64,000 nt of DNA from Rhizobium rhizoryzae (GCF_011046895.1 NZ_CP049250.1:372001-436000); one strand, 5' to 3'. Positions 7,876 to 18,308 are shown, counted from the stretch's first letter. Program-made: numbers and translations. Notes: a model not told the origin generated them from the sequence alone.

Positions 7876-9246
7876 TCAATTCTGCTTCCGATTCATTGCA
7901 GCGATAGTTCTAGCGGCTATATCCGCCATCTCGTCACCAAAGAAATTCTCCGGCCAATTTGCTATTTCACCATCAGCGTCCAGCTGCAGAGCTTCGATAT
8001 GAGCGGTGCCTCTTCTGTTGTTAACGAAATAGATCGCCACGTCATCGGGTTCGAGCTCCCCTTCTGCGACGCGTCGCTGTAAGCGACTCAAGAAATGCTC
8101 AGAGTGCGTCTCGATGATCAGTTGAGTGTTTCGAGGCTGGCCGTCCTCGTTAGAACGGATCGCGGATATAAACGCGTCTGCCAAAACGGACTGTGCCATC
8201 GGATGTAGATGTATTTCAGGCTGCTCCATCCAAACAGTCGCACCCGGAGGCGCGTAAAACGCTTGTACGAGCGCAGGAAGCACTTGTGAGACGCCGAACC
8301 CAACATCGGTTAGCTTAACCTCTGGTGAATTTGCTTGCGTTCTAACAATAACCTCGAACTCTTTTCGACCCGCCGCGAGAGGTTTAACCTCGAAGCTTGC
8401 GATTATTCCCATGTCAACAAGCCACGAGGCGACGAACTCATCGAAGCGCTTCTTCTTCTTTCCATGACCTCGGTTCAACATGCGTCCGGCATGCGCCGCT
8501 GAAAGCAGCGCGGGGATCGCGTATTCTCCCTCTTGCCCAACGTCTGGAGGAGTGTCACCAGACCATTGATAGACACGCCTGGGTGGACTGCGAAGTGGCC
8601 CGAGATAGAATAAGTCATCCAAAACTCTCTCGGTTTCCAAAGCAAAGTCAGCAAGAAAGTCAGCATTTTGATATCGCAGCATCGTGCGATCAGCGAAGCG
8701 ATAGAACTTCTCCGGTGGCTCAGCCGGCCATTTCCGGCCTTGCGCATGTACAAGACGCATGGGCTGTGACTCGACAGTTCCGCTATTTCCGTCGCGCCGG
8801 TGTATCACCTCTAGCGTCCGCTTCTTTGCTTGGTAGAGGCGGTAGCTTATCTCCGCAGTCTGTGGTTGACTTGTCTTATCCGCTCGGATCACTGAACTGA
8901 GTGCCAATTGATCACCAACGTACTGCTCATTTTTTGCCAGTGGATTGTTTACCGCCAATGGCCGCGGCAGCTTCCAACGCAGCGAAAAATCCAGAGTACG
9001 TGAAACGTCATGACCATGCAGACAATCCTCGAAGGTGCCGAGATCAATCAGCGAATTCTCATCACCAAGGTGTAGTGCTCTCCTGCGGTCCGACAGTTGG
9101 ACTGTTTGCTTGAGCGCTAGTAGCAAATGCCCCAAACTGGATTTACCTGAGCTGTTCCCTCCAAATATCACCGTCATAGGTGCGATACGGACATGCCCAG
9201 TATCCTCCCAGGCTTTGAAGTTCTTAATCCGGAGTTCAGTTAACAT
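7876..9246 (-). CDS. OLD/DUF3696-type ABC ATPase
   Basis: The 456-residue ATPase starts as these proteins do (LTELRIKNFKAWEDTG). It has Walker A GGNSSGKSS (29-37), a degenerate signature DVGFGVSQVLP (314-324), Walker B VWMEQPEIHLHP (338-349) with catalytic Glu341, and the H-loop segment IIETHSEHFL (377-386) with His381. The end, ENFFGDEMADIA, matches the tail of DUF3696-type ATPases. No TOPRIM nuclease domain is fused, unlike OLD itself; the nuclease role seems to be taken by the separate PIN gene one base downstream. Related SMC-like ATPases act as sensors in anti-phage systems such as Septu, PARIS and OLD. The gene is first in its operon and clearly AT-richer than the chromosomal genes on the far side of the tRNA. 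Confidence 0.85.
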   Translation of the reverse strand: MLTELRIKNFKAWEDTGHVRIAPMTVIFGGNSSGKSSLGHLLLALKQTVQLSDRRRALHLGDENSLIDLGTFEDCLHGHDVSRTLDFSLRWKLPRPLAVNNPLAKNEQYVGDQLALSSVIRADKTSQPQTAEISYRLYQAKKRTLEVIHRRDGNSGTVESQPMRLVHAQGRKWPAEPPEKFYRFADRTMLRYQNADFLADFALETERVLDDLFYLGPLRSPPRRVYQWSGDTPPDVGQEGEYAIPALLSAAHAGRMLNRGHGKKKKRFDEFVASWLVDMGIIASFEVKPLAAGRKEFEVIVRTQANSPEVKLTDVGFGVSQVLPALVQAFYAPPGATVWMEQPEIHLHPMAQSVLADAFISAIRSNEDGQPRNTQLIIETHSEHFLSRLQRRVAEGELEPDDVAIYFVNNRRGTAHIEALQLDADGEIANWPENFFGDEMADIAARTIAAMNRKQN

Positions 9247-9499
9247 TCACAATTCCACGCCACTTATCGTTGTCCCGATTCGAACATTACTACCTCATCT
9301 CAGCTTAACAAATTGTGTTTTTACTGGGCGGGTAGGCAAAACGCGAGCGGGCAAACTCGCCGGGTGGACGCACCGGCGCTATGCCGGTCCGATTTGGTCT
9401 AACTAGGAATCGTCCAAACGCGGAACCAAATGTTCCAAACGTGTTCCACAGAGAATTGCACAACCGATGAACGGTCGGAAAAGGGGAAGACACATGACT

Positions 9500-9548
9500 C
9501 CCCTCTCCCGGTAAGTCCTTGTGACATATGAACTTATCGGGAGAGGGG
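9500..9548 (-). repeat. Long inverted repeat between tRNA-His and the accessory region
   Basis: CCCCTCTCCCGGTAAG (9500-9515) and CTTATCGGGAGAGGGG (9533-9548) are inverted copies with a single mismatch that can still pair as G-U in RNA. The loop is 17 bases. The right arm ends two bases from the CCA end of tRNA-His, so the hairpin would form directly in the tRNA 3' trailer. No T-run follows it at once (the nearest is CCCCTTTTCC further on), so it may be a processing or termination hairpin, or a recombination-site feature. The remaining stretch 9249-9499 has no gene; it contains GGAAC/GTTCC half-sites around 9420-9450 and presumably the promoter of the ATPase operon near 9250-9300. Confidence 0.6.
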
Positions 9549-9550
9549 AA

Positions 9551-9627
9551 TGGTACGGTTGAGTGGGGTCGAACCACCGACCTCAGGTGCCACAAACCTG
9601 CGCTCTAACCAACTGAGCTACAACCGC
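9551..9627 (-). tRNA. tRNA-His (GTG), CCA encoded, no encoded G-1
   Basis: Read on the minus strand, the cloverleaf has acceptor GCGGTTG/CAACCGT, D-arm GCTC..GAGC, anticodon arm CAGGT-TTGTGGC-ACCTG with anticodon GTG, and T-arm GGTGG-TTCGACC-CCACT. It ends in discriminator A73 and an encoded CCA (9551-9553). The base before position 1 is T, so G-1 is not encoded, and A73 replaces the usual C73. This combination is known for histidine tRNAs of a large group of alphaproteobacteria. The accessory segment lies directly downstream of its 3' end, the usual place for tRNA-targeted integration. Confidence 0.95.
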
Positions 9628-9718
9628 ACATCAGGCTGCGGACCGTTCGATCCGCTGCTCTGCGGCGTGACATAAGGGGATTGCGTTGTTTTTGCAAGCC
9701 CTTCTTTTGCCCCGCATG

Positions 9719-9747
9719 CAAAAATGGCCGGACACGAATGTCCGGCC
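9719..9747 (-). terminator. Rho-independent terminator of the phasin gene
   Basis: On the minus strand GGCCGGACA-TTCG-TGTCCGGCC forms a perfect nine-base stem with a stable TTCG tetraloop, followed by ATTTTTG. It lies 22 bases after the phasin stop codon. Confidence 0.9.
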
Positions 9748-9769
9748 TATCCTTGGGAGGATATACGTA

Positions 9770-10216
9770 TCAGGCAGTCTTGAAAGTAGACATTGCCTTT
9801 TCAGCCGCATCCTTGGCAGGCTTGGACACGTCTTCCGAAACCTTGCGCGCTGTTTCCTGCAAAGCCTTGGCCTGCTCGACCGCAACTTCAGCCTGCTTGC
9901 GGATGAAGGCCGTCTGAAGCTCGATCAACTGCGCCACGGACTTGACGCCCAGGAGCGATTCCATGTGCGTCAGCGACAGGTCAGCATTGGTACGCATTGC
10001 GTCGATGGCCTTCAGGCCGATTTCGACAGAGGCGGACTGGGCCGTCTGCATGGTGGTTTCCACAACCTTGGTCGCTTCCTCAGCAGCGTCCTTCATCTTG
10101 GTAAAGGCTTCGCGGGACTGCGTTGCGCCCTTCTCGGCGAATTCACGGAAGCTGTCCGTCAGCTTGCTCGGATCGAAGGTCGAGAACGAGAAAATGTCAT
10201 CAGTTCTGTATGCCAT
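9770..10216 (-). CDS. Phasin family protein (polyhydroxyalkanoate granule-associated)
   Basis: The 148-residue, almost entirely helical protein matches the rhizobial phasin pattern. A short N-terminal segment (MAYRTDDIFSF) leads into long amphipathic helices with a central SLTHMESLLGVKSVAQLIELQ segment and an Ala/Lys-rich end (PAKDAAEKAMSTFKTA). Phasins coat PHB granules and limit their size. The start at 10216 is chosen because AAGGA lies nine bases upstream; the ATG at 10246 has no such site and adds a non-typical extension. The gene stands alone with its own terminator. Two TGC-N3-GCA palindromes upstream suggest repression by a PhaR-type regulator that responds to PHB. Confidence 0.88.
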   Translation of the reverse strand: MAYRTDDIFSFSTFDPSKLTDSFREFAEKGATQSREAFTKMKDAAEEATKVVETTMQTAQSASVEIGLKAIDAMRTNADLSLTHMESLLGVKSVAQLIELQTAFIRKQAEVAVEQAKALQETARKVSEDVSKPAKDAAEKAMSTFKTA

Positions 10217-10284
10217 GTGATCTGTCCTTTTTTCGGTGAGCCCCAATCAGGAAAGCTCCATGACCTTCTATATAGACCATTCCG

Positions 10285-10317
10285 TTGTGCGTTGCAATAT
10301 TTTTGTGCGGTGCACAA
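10285..10317. promoter_or_regulatory. Two PhaR-like operator palindromes upstream of the phasin gene
   Basis: TTGTGC-GGT-GCACAA at 10303-10317 and the related TTGTGC-GTT-GCAA at 10285-10297 lie 70-100 bases before the phasin start. The first contains TGCGGTGCACAA, which agrees with the TGC-N3-GCA type site I recall for PhaR of Bradyrhizobium. Two spaced copies suggest cooperative binding. They also lie about 135-165 bases before the divergent kinase gene. Binding is inferred from the match only. Confidence 0.55.
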
Positions 10318-10451
10318 TAAGATTTTACAGATTAACCCTGTTCGGGTTTTATTCTCCCTGCCGCATGGACGCCCGAGGGCTGGGAAGTTACTAACAATGT
10401 GTTAATCTACCGTCTTAACAAATGGTGACGGTCCCGGTGCAAGGAAGCTTC

Positions 10452-13400
10452 ATGTCCTCTGTACAGTACCCATTCATTGATCTTGCCGTGCATGAGCGCG
10501 TGAGGCTGAACTATGCCGCGGGCAAAGCGGTGATCATCTTCTCGGCTGCAATGGATGAGGTGATCTGGGCCAATGGGGCCGGTGCGCAGCTTTTCGGCCA
10601 GGCCAGCATTTATGATCTGATCGAACAGGGGCCGCCCGCAACCGACCTGACCTTCAGGCAGGCCAAGGCCAGCGCGCGCCCCTTGCAGAGCACCGGAGAC
10701 ACGCGCAGTTTTCTCATTCGCATGACTGCGGGTTTTGACCGGGTGACCGTACAAGCGAATCTGGAACTCATTTCCCTTCCAAACGGCGAACATGCCGTGC
10801 TTCTTGCGGTCCCGGCTGGCGAGGCGCAACCGGCAAGCCTGACCAGCGCGAGCCAGATGCTGCAGGGTTTCGATGACCCTTCCACCCATATGGCCGTTCT
10901 GGACCATCAGGGGGACGTAATCACCGCCTCGTCCGGCTTTTCCGGGCTTTCCTTGTCTTCCCAGACGATACAGTTGCTGGTGAGGCTTGCCGGGTCCGGA
11001 CCGGACCGGCTTATCAAACGCGCCGTACCGACCGATTTCGGAAGCCTTCCGACAGCCATTGCGCGCCTGAGCGATGAGCCAGCTCTTTACCTTGTGATGC
11101 TTGTTCAACCCTCCCCGACCGTCGAAGCGGTTGAAACAGAGACTGCAGTCGCGGAGGATCGTGTCGCGGATCAACCGACCGCCAGCGGCACTGTCGCGGA
11201 CGCTGCATTCGAGACGGCGCTTGATGCCGTAACTTCCATCGATGACATGGAGGAGGAACTCGACGAGGATCCAGACTTTGTGTCGCAGGGCGATGAAGAT
11301 CCGGCAGACCATGCAGACATCGTTGACGAGACGGAGACTTCCGCAGCGGTTGTCGAACCCCTGAAAGAGAGCGTCGCAAACAGCGCGCTCATTCCTGACG
11401 CCAGCGACCTGGAGAGCCCGGCAACAGAGCCAGTATCCATCCACCGGTCGTTGCGCCGCGAGACGCGTGCCACGCGTTTTGTCTGGAAAATCGATGCCGA
11501 TGGCTATTTCAGCGAGATCTCGCCGGAATTGGCCGCATCCGTTGGGCCGCACGCCGCAGAAATCGTCGGCCTTTCCTTCACGGACGTGGCTGCCTTGTTC
11601 AATCTCGATCCGGAAGGAAAGATTGCCGAATTGCTGAATCGGCGTGACACCTGGTCCGGCAAGACAATCTGGTGGCCTGTGGAGGGTACATCGGCAGTCG
11701 TGCCCATCGATTTGGCAGCACTTCCAACCTATTCGCGCAATCGGGAATTCGATGGCTTCCGGGGTTTTGGCATCATCCGGCTTGCGGACGCGGAAGAGGA
11801 CGAGAACGCAATCGGCCTGACGTTCCTGGAAACCGGTTCGGATCCGGTGATTGCAGAGGATGCGACGCAGGATGAGAGCGCAGCCGAAGAAGCGCCAGAC
11901 GCAACGAACGACGCAGCGAATGGCGATGGAACGGTCGAGAACCTTGAGCTGACACCGGTTGTCATTGCGGCGGAATCTCAAGACGCGCAGGTTGCGACAA
12001 CAGAGGTTGAAGCCGAAACCGTGCCGCAGTCCGACGACGCCGCTTCTCAAATGGCGGGCGATGAACCGGCTGATGCGGATGCATCGCAACCCATCGCTGA
12101 GACGACGGACGAGAGCGCGACCACTGATGACGCGGTAACGGAGGAAGAGGTCGAGGCCTATTATGTCGAGCTGGACGAGTGGGTTCCAGAGGAAGGCGAC
12201 GAGAGGGCTACACCGACTGACGCGCCTGCTGCAATCAATACTCCGATCCCCCTGCCCGCATTCGAAAAGCCCGTTCTGCGCATTATCGAAAATCCGGGCC
12301 TGCGTTATTCCGACAAGGTTATCCGTTTCGACGAACGCCGGAGCAATCTGCAGGATGGCCTGACGGCGGGCGAACAGGCAGCGTTTCGCGAGATCGCCCG
12401 GAAGCTGGACGCGTTTCGCCGCGGTGAGGATCCGAAAACGGAAAAGCCGAAAGTCACAGCTGAGGAACAGCAGGATCCGAAGCCGAGCGACGTGCAGGCA
12501 GTGGACACTCCCGAGACAGAGGCAGAGGCAGACAGTAATGTAGCGCCGATTGCTTCTGCTTCGGCCGCATCCTTTGCGCCCCGCTCGCTGCTCGAAGCTG
12601 ACGAAGAGCCGGTTTTGGATGCCGCAACGCCTCAGCCAGAAGAAACCGGCACGGACAACCTTCCGGAGCCTGTCGAGCACGATCTCGAGCTATCTGACGA
12701 GCCTGTCGATTCAGCCGATCCCGACGTGCAGGCAGAAGAAAATGAAGCGGTAAAGGATGACGAGACCGCTGCCGACGATGACCGAATCTCGCTTGCAGAA
12801 GCCTATGCGCAGGCCATTCCCTTGCGTCCCCGGCCGGAATTGACAGCCGAGATCATCGATCAGATGCCAGTCGCTCTGCTGGTCCATAGCGGCGACACCC
12901 TTATCCATGCCAATCCGGAGTTCCTGCGCCTCACGGGCTATGCGGGTCTTGATAATCTTAATGCCGTGGGCGGTCTCGATGCGCTTTTGCAGCGTCAGGA
13001 TCTCGACGACAAGACGCACGAAGCGGGCGGGATGGTTGTGGTTCGCGAGGATGATTCCATCGTTCCCGTGGCGGCGCGGTTGCAATCCGTTCGCTACGAT
13101 GGCGCAACGGCTCTCATTCTCGCCTTGATGCCGAGCCAGGCCACTGTGGAGATGACAGAGCCTTCCACAGACGCGGCACCGGCTATGTCAGCAGAGGTGC
13201 TGGAAGAGCAGGCGCGGCAGGCGGGCGAGATTTCCCGTCTGCAGGTCGAAGTCGAGGAATTGCGGGCAATCCTGGATACCGCGACAGACGGCGTTGTGTT
13301 GATGGGTGCTGACGGAACTATCCGTTCCATGAACCGGGCCGCCAACGCGCTGTTCAACTATGATAACGAGCAGACCAGCGGAAAGCCGTTCGTCATGCTG

Positions 13401-14357
13401 TTTGCCCATGAGAGTCAGAAATCCGTTCTCGATTACCTGCATGGTCTCAGCAGCCACGGCGTCGTCAGCCTGTTGAACGATGGGCGTGAGGTGATCGGGC
13501 GTGAAGCGGGCGGTGGTTTCGTTCCGCTTTTCATGACAATCGGCAAACTGACGTCCTCCAATGGCTATTGCGCGGTCATTCGCGATATCACCCAGTGGAA
13601 GCGGACCGAGGACGAGTTGCGCAGCGCCAAGCGCGCAGCCGAAACGGCGAACGCCCACAAGAGCGACTTCCTCGCGCATGTCAGCCACGAGATCCGCACA
13701 CCGCTGAACGCAATCATAGGCTTTGCCGACATGATGGCGACCGAGCGGCTAGGCCCTATCGGACACGCACGCTACATCGAATACGCCAACGACATCGGCC
13801 GCTCAGGACGCCATGTCCTCGATATCGTCAACGATCTTCTGGATATCTCCAAGATCGAGGCGGGAGAGATGGAACTGGATTTCGTCTCGGTGGGCCTCAA
13901 CGAGACGATTGCCGAAGCTGTCTCGCTTGTTCAGCCGCAGGCAAATACCCAGCGCGTCATCATCCGCACAGCGCTCAGCCATTCTGTGCCTCCGGTGGTG
14001 GCAGATCTTCGCTCGGTCAAGCAGATCGTCCTCAACATCCTGTCCAACGCCATTCGCTTCACGCCGTCCGGGGGACAGATCGTGGTTTCCACGTCCTACG
14101 AGACCAATGGAAGCGTGGTGCTGCGGGTGCGCGACACGGGCATCGGGATGACACGCTCCGAACTCGAACTGGCGATGAAGCCGTTCCGGCAGGTGGCCGG
14201 TGCGTCTCGGAAGCGTGGTGACGGAACCGGGCTTGGTCTTCCTCTGACGAAGGCTATGGTAGACGCCAATCGCGCTGTGTTTACCATCCATTCGGCACCA
14301 AACGAAGGAACACTGGTCGAGATCACCTTCCCCTCGCCGCGTGTGCTGGCGAATTGA
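10452..14357 (+). CDS. PAS-domain sensor histidine kinase of the PdhS/PleC/DivJ type
   Basis: The 1301-residue kinase has no obvious membrane segment. Domains in order are an N-terminal region (1-215), an acidic linker, a PAS-like domain (about 335-450, FVWKIDADGYFSEI), a second acidic linker, and a conserved island (LRIIENPGLRYSDKVIRF, about 605-625). A third acidic linker follows, then a PAS domain (about 805-895, IDQMPVALLVHSGD), a PAS domain (about 945-1065), HisKA with HEIRTPLNAIIGFAD (phospho-acceptor His1079), and HATPase_c with DTGIGM and GTGLGLPL. The H-box and the following helix resemble kinases that act on DivK, so a role in the CtrA cell-cycle circuit is likely but inferred. ATG 10452 is preferred over 10422 because AAGGA lies seven bases before it. 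There is no receiver domain. Confidence 0.85.
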   Translation: MSSVQYPFIDLAVHERVRLNYAAGKAVIIFSAAMDEVIWANGAGAQLFGQASIYDLIEQGPPATDLTFRQAKASARPLQSTGDTRSFLIRMTAGFDRVTVQANLELISLPNGEHAVLLAVPAGEAQPASLTSASQMLQGFDDPSTHMAVLDHQGDVITASSGFSGLSLSSQTIQLLVRLAGSGPDRLIKRAVPTDFGSLPTAIARLSDEPALYLVMLVQPSPTVEAVETETAVAEDRVADQPTASGTVADAAFETALDAVTSIDDMEEELDEDPDFVSQGDEDPADHADIVDETETSAAVVEPLKESVANSALIPDASDLESPATEPVSIHRSLRRETRATRFVWKIDADGYFSEISPELAASVGPHAAEIVGLSFTDVAALFNLDPEGKIAELLNRRDTWSGKTIWWPVEGTSAVVPIDLAALPTYSRNREFDGFRGFGIIRLADAEEDENAIGLTFLETGSDPVIAEDATQDESAAEEAPDATNDAANGDGTVENLELTPVVIAAESQDAQVATTEVEAETVPQSDDAASQMAGDEPADADASQPIAETTDESATTDDAVTEEEVEAYYVELDEWVPEEGDERATPTDAPAAINTPIPLPAFEKPVLRIIENPGLRYSDKVIRFDERRSNLQDGLTAGEQAAFREIARKLDAFRRGEDPKTEKPKVTAEEQQDPKPSDVQAVDTPETEAEADSNVAPIASASAASFAPRSLLEADEEPVLDAATPQPEETGTDNLPEPVEHDLELSDEPVDSADPDVQAEENEAVKDDETAADDDRISLAEAYAQAIPLRPRPELTAEIIDQMPVALLVHSGDTLIHANPEFLRLTGYAGLDNLNAVGGLDALLQRQDLDDKTHEAGGMVVVREDDSIVPVAARLQSVRYDGATALILALMPSQATVEMTEPSTDAAPAMSAEVLEEQARQAGEISRLQVEVEELRAILDTATDGVVLMGADGTIRSMNRAANALFNYDNEQTSGKPFVMLFAHESQKSVLDYLHGLSSHGVVSLLNDGREVIGREAGGGFVPLFMTIGKLTSSNGYCAVIRDITQWKRTEDELRSAKRAAETANAHKSDFLAHVSHEIRTPLNAIIGFADMMATERLGPIGHARYIEYANDIGRSGRHVLDIVNDLLDISKIEAGEMELDFVSVGLNETIAEAVSLVQPQANTQRVIIRTALSHSVPPVVADLRSVKQIVLNILSNAIRFTPSGGQIVVSTSYETNGSVVLRVRDTGIGMTRSELELAMKPFRQVAGASRKRGDGTGLGLPLTKAMVDANRAVFTIHSAPNEGTLVEITFPSPRVLAN

Positions 14358-14423
14358 ACGGATCGCGTAGGACGGCATTCCGATTCCTGATGTCTTGATG
14401 TAGAGGGACCGGACGAAGAAGGG

Positions 14424-16094
14424 ATGCCGGTTTTGCCTCCAGCCAGTCATGATTATCCGCGCGTGGTGAAGGAAGAGACACGCTCGCTCGCCGTCCTGGC
14501 GGTGCTCATCGCACTGATATCGGCCATGCCGCTCGGTGCGGTGGTCTGGATCGCCGTTTCCGGCAGTACGGACAGCCTCTCTCATGTCTTCGTCAATGTG
14601 CTGCCAAAGGCCGCGAGCCGGACGTTTCTTCTCGTGAGCATGACCGGAGTGCTCAGCGCCCTCTTCGGTATTGCGACGGCATGGCTCGTAACCACGTTCG
14701 AATTTCCATTCAGGCGCATCCTGTCGGTCGCACTCGTCTTGCCGCTTGCGATCCCCTCCTACATCGCAGCCTATACCTTCGTGGAATCCCTTGACTACAC
14801 AGGGCCTCTCCAGACGGCACTCCGGTCGATCCTTGGCTTCAAGACAGCTCGCGACTACTGGTTTCCAGACATCCGGTCGCTCAGTGGCGCCGTGCTGATC
14901 CTGTCCAGCGTGCTTTACCCCTATATCTATCTCGCTTGCCGGGCGACATTCCTGATGCAGGGGCGAGCGGCAAGCGATGTGGCGCGCACGCTGGGTTCGG
15001 GGCTCTGGCGAACGCTCTGGCGAATTCAGCTCCCCATGGCGAGACCCGCCATTGTGATCGGCCTGACCCTGGTTGCGATGGAAACGCTGAATGATATCGG
15101 CGCGGTTGAATATCTCGGCGTCAACACGATCACCTTCTCGATCTACGACAGCTGGCTCAACCGCGGTAGTCTGTCCGGTGCTGCACAGCTGGCACTCGTG
15201 TTGCTTGCCGTTGTTATTGTTCTGATTTCCATCGAGCGGATCGCACGGCGTCGCCAGCGTTTTTCCGCAAACAGGACGACATCCAGCGTGAATGACCATG
15301 TGCGGCGTCCGCTTGGCTTCGGGAGCGGCTCGCTGGCCGCTGTCGCCTGTCTTCTGCCTGTTGCGCTGGGCTTCCTTCTCCCCTTCGCAATGCTGGTGCA
15401 TTATGCAAGCATCCGGCTGGAACTGCTTGCAGAACCGAAACTGATCAAGGCCTTGTGGAACAGCGTGCAGGTTTCGGGCGCCGCAGCACTGGCAACGGTG
15501 ATGATCGGCTTCATGCTTGCCTACACGCACCGCAAGGACACAAGCCATTCTACCCGGTTGGCAGGTCGCATCGCGTCACTCGGCTATGGCATGCCGGGAA
15601 CCGTGCTTGCAATCGGCGTCCTGTTTCCGCTTGCCGCCTTCGACAACACGTTGGACGCGATCCTGCGTGCGCATCTGGGCATTTCCACGGGCCTGCTTCT
15701 TTCGGGCTCCGGCTTCGCCATCTTCTATGCCTGCAGCGTGCGCTTTCTGACGATGGCGGAGGGTACGGTGGATGCCGGTTTCCAGAAGCTTTCGCCGCAT
15801 CTCGATATGGCGGCAAGAACGCTGGGCCGAAACCGACGACAAACCTTGCTGTTCGTCCTTCTGCCAAACATGCGGCCAGCGCTGCTGACGGCCGGCCTCT
15901 TCGTGTTCGTCGAGACCATGAAGGAACTGTCCGCCACGATCCTGCTGCGCCCCTTCAACTTCAACACGCTGGCGACGCTGGTCTATGAGGATGCATCGAG
16001 AGCGCAAGTGGAAGATGCCTCCGTCGCCGCCCTCATCATCGTGCTGGTCGGTCTCATTCCGGTTCTTTTTGTATCCAGAACAATGGAGCGCTGA
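14424..16094 (+). CDS. Fused ABC transporter permease, ferric iron (FbpB/SfuB/AfuB) type
   Basis: The 556-residue protein has about twelve membrane helices in two homologous halves (about 20-280 and 295-550), each with a binding-protein-dependent permease domain. The coupling (EAA) loops are seen at ASDVARTLGSGLWRTLWRIQLP (first half, about 190-210) and at DMAARTLGRNRRQTLLFVLLP (second half). Single-chain double permeases of this kind serve ferric iron import. No binding protein or ATPase gene lies beside it, so its partners must be encoded elsewhere. It follows the kinase gene by 66 bases in the same direction and converges with acetoacetyl-CoA synthetase across a bidirectional terminator. 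Confidence 0.82.
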   Translation: MPVLPPASHDYPRVVKEETRSLAVLAVLIALISAMPLGAVVWIAVSGSTDSLSHVFVNVLPKAASRTFLLVSMTGVLSALFGIATAWLVTTFEFPFRRILSVALVLPLAIPSYIAAYTFVESLDYTGPLQTALRSILGFKTARDYWFPDIRSLSGAVLILSSVLYPYIYLACRATFLMQGRAASDVARTLGSGLWRTLWRIQLPMARPAIVIGLTLVAMETLNDIGAVEYLGVNTITFSIYDSWLNRGSLSGAAQLALVLLAVVIVLISIERIARRRQRFSANRTTSSVNDHVRRPLGFGSGSLAAVACLLPVALGFLLPFAMLVHYASIRLELLAEPKLIKALWNSVQVSGAAALATVMIGFMLAYTHRKDTSHSTRLAGRIASLGYGMPGTVLAIGVLFPLAAFDNTLDAILRAHLGISTGLLLSGSGFAIFYACSVRFLTMAEGTVDAGFQKLSPHLDMAARTLGRNRRQTLLFVLLPNMRPALLTAGLFVFVETMKELSATILLRPFNFNTLATLVYEDASRAQVEDASVAALIIVLVGLIPVLFVSRTMER

Positions 16095-16138
16095 GAATCA
16101 GGAACAACACTGCCAAAAACCCAATGGCAGACAGAAAA

Positions 16139-16160
16139 AAAGGCAGCCGGGGCTGCCTTT
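16139..16160. terminator. Bidirectional terminator between the permease and acetoacetyl-CoA synthetase genes
   Basis: GGCAGCC-GG-GGCTGCC at 16142-16157 is flanked by A-rich sequence on the left and TTT on the right. Read on the minus strand it is followed by a run of Ts (about 16134-16141), and on the plus strand by TTTGAGTTT. It separates two convergent genes. The rest of 16160-16355 shows nothing else I can support. Confidence 0.8.
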
Positions 16161-16355
16161 GAGTTTATGGTATGCTGATGGATTATCTCCGGAGCGACCC
16201 ATAGTGACAATTCTCTTGCCGCCTCATGGGCCGATACCTGATCGTCTCCTCTGCGCCTTAACAAGACATTAAAATACGACACCTTGTTATGATGGATGGA
16301 TCGTTGGTTCACCAGATGACAATTTCGCCCCACAATGAAACAAATCCATTTCGAT

Positions 16356-18308
<1,953 letters not shown>

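Noticed and set aside
1..9550. Second copy of the tRNA-His 3' end as attL
   Set aside because: No match to the acceptor and T-arm sequence was found by eye to the left of the tRNA within the window.
10407..12680. Long open frame (757 codons) on the minus strand opposite the kinase gene
   Set aside because: It mirrors the acidic linkers of the real gene, is rich in Arg and Cys, has no ribosome binding site and matches no family; high GC content keeps the opposite frame open.
13803..15548. 581-codon minus-strand frame opposite the kinase end and the permease
   Set aside because: It spans two real genes on the other strand and its product is an unstructured His/Arg/Glu-rich composition.
16100..16355. 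Possible small gene or phage-like sequence between the permease and acsA
   Set aside because: Only a bidirectional terminator is supported; no frame has a ribosome binding site.
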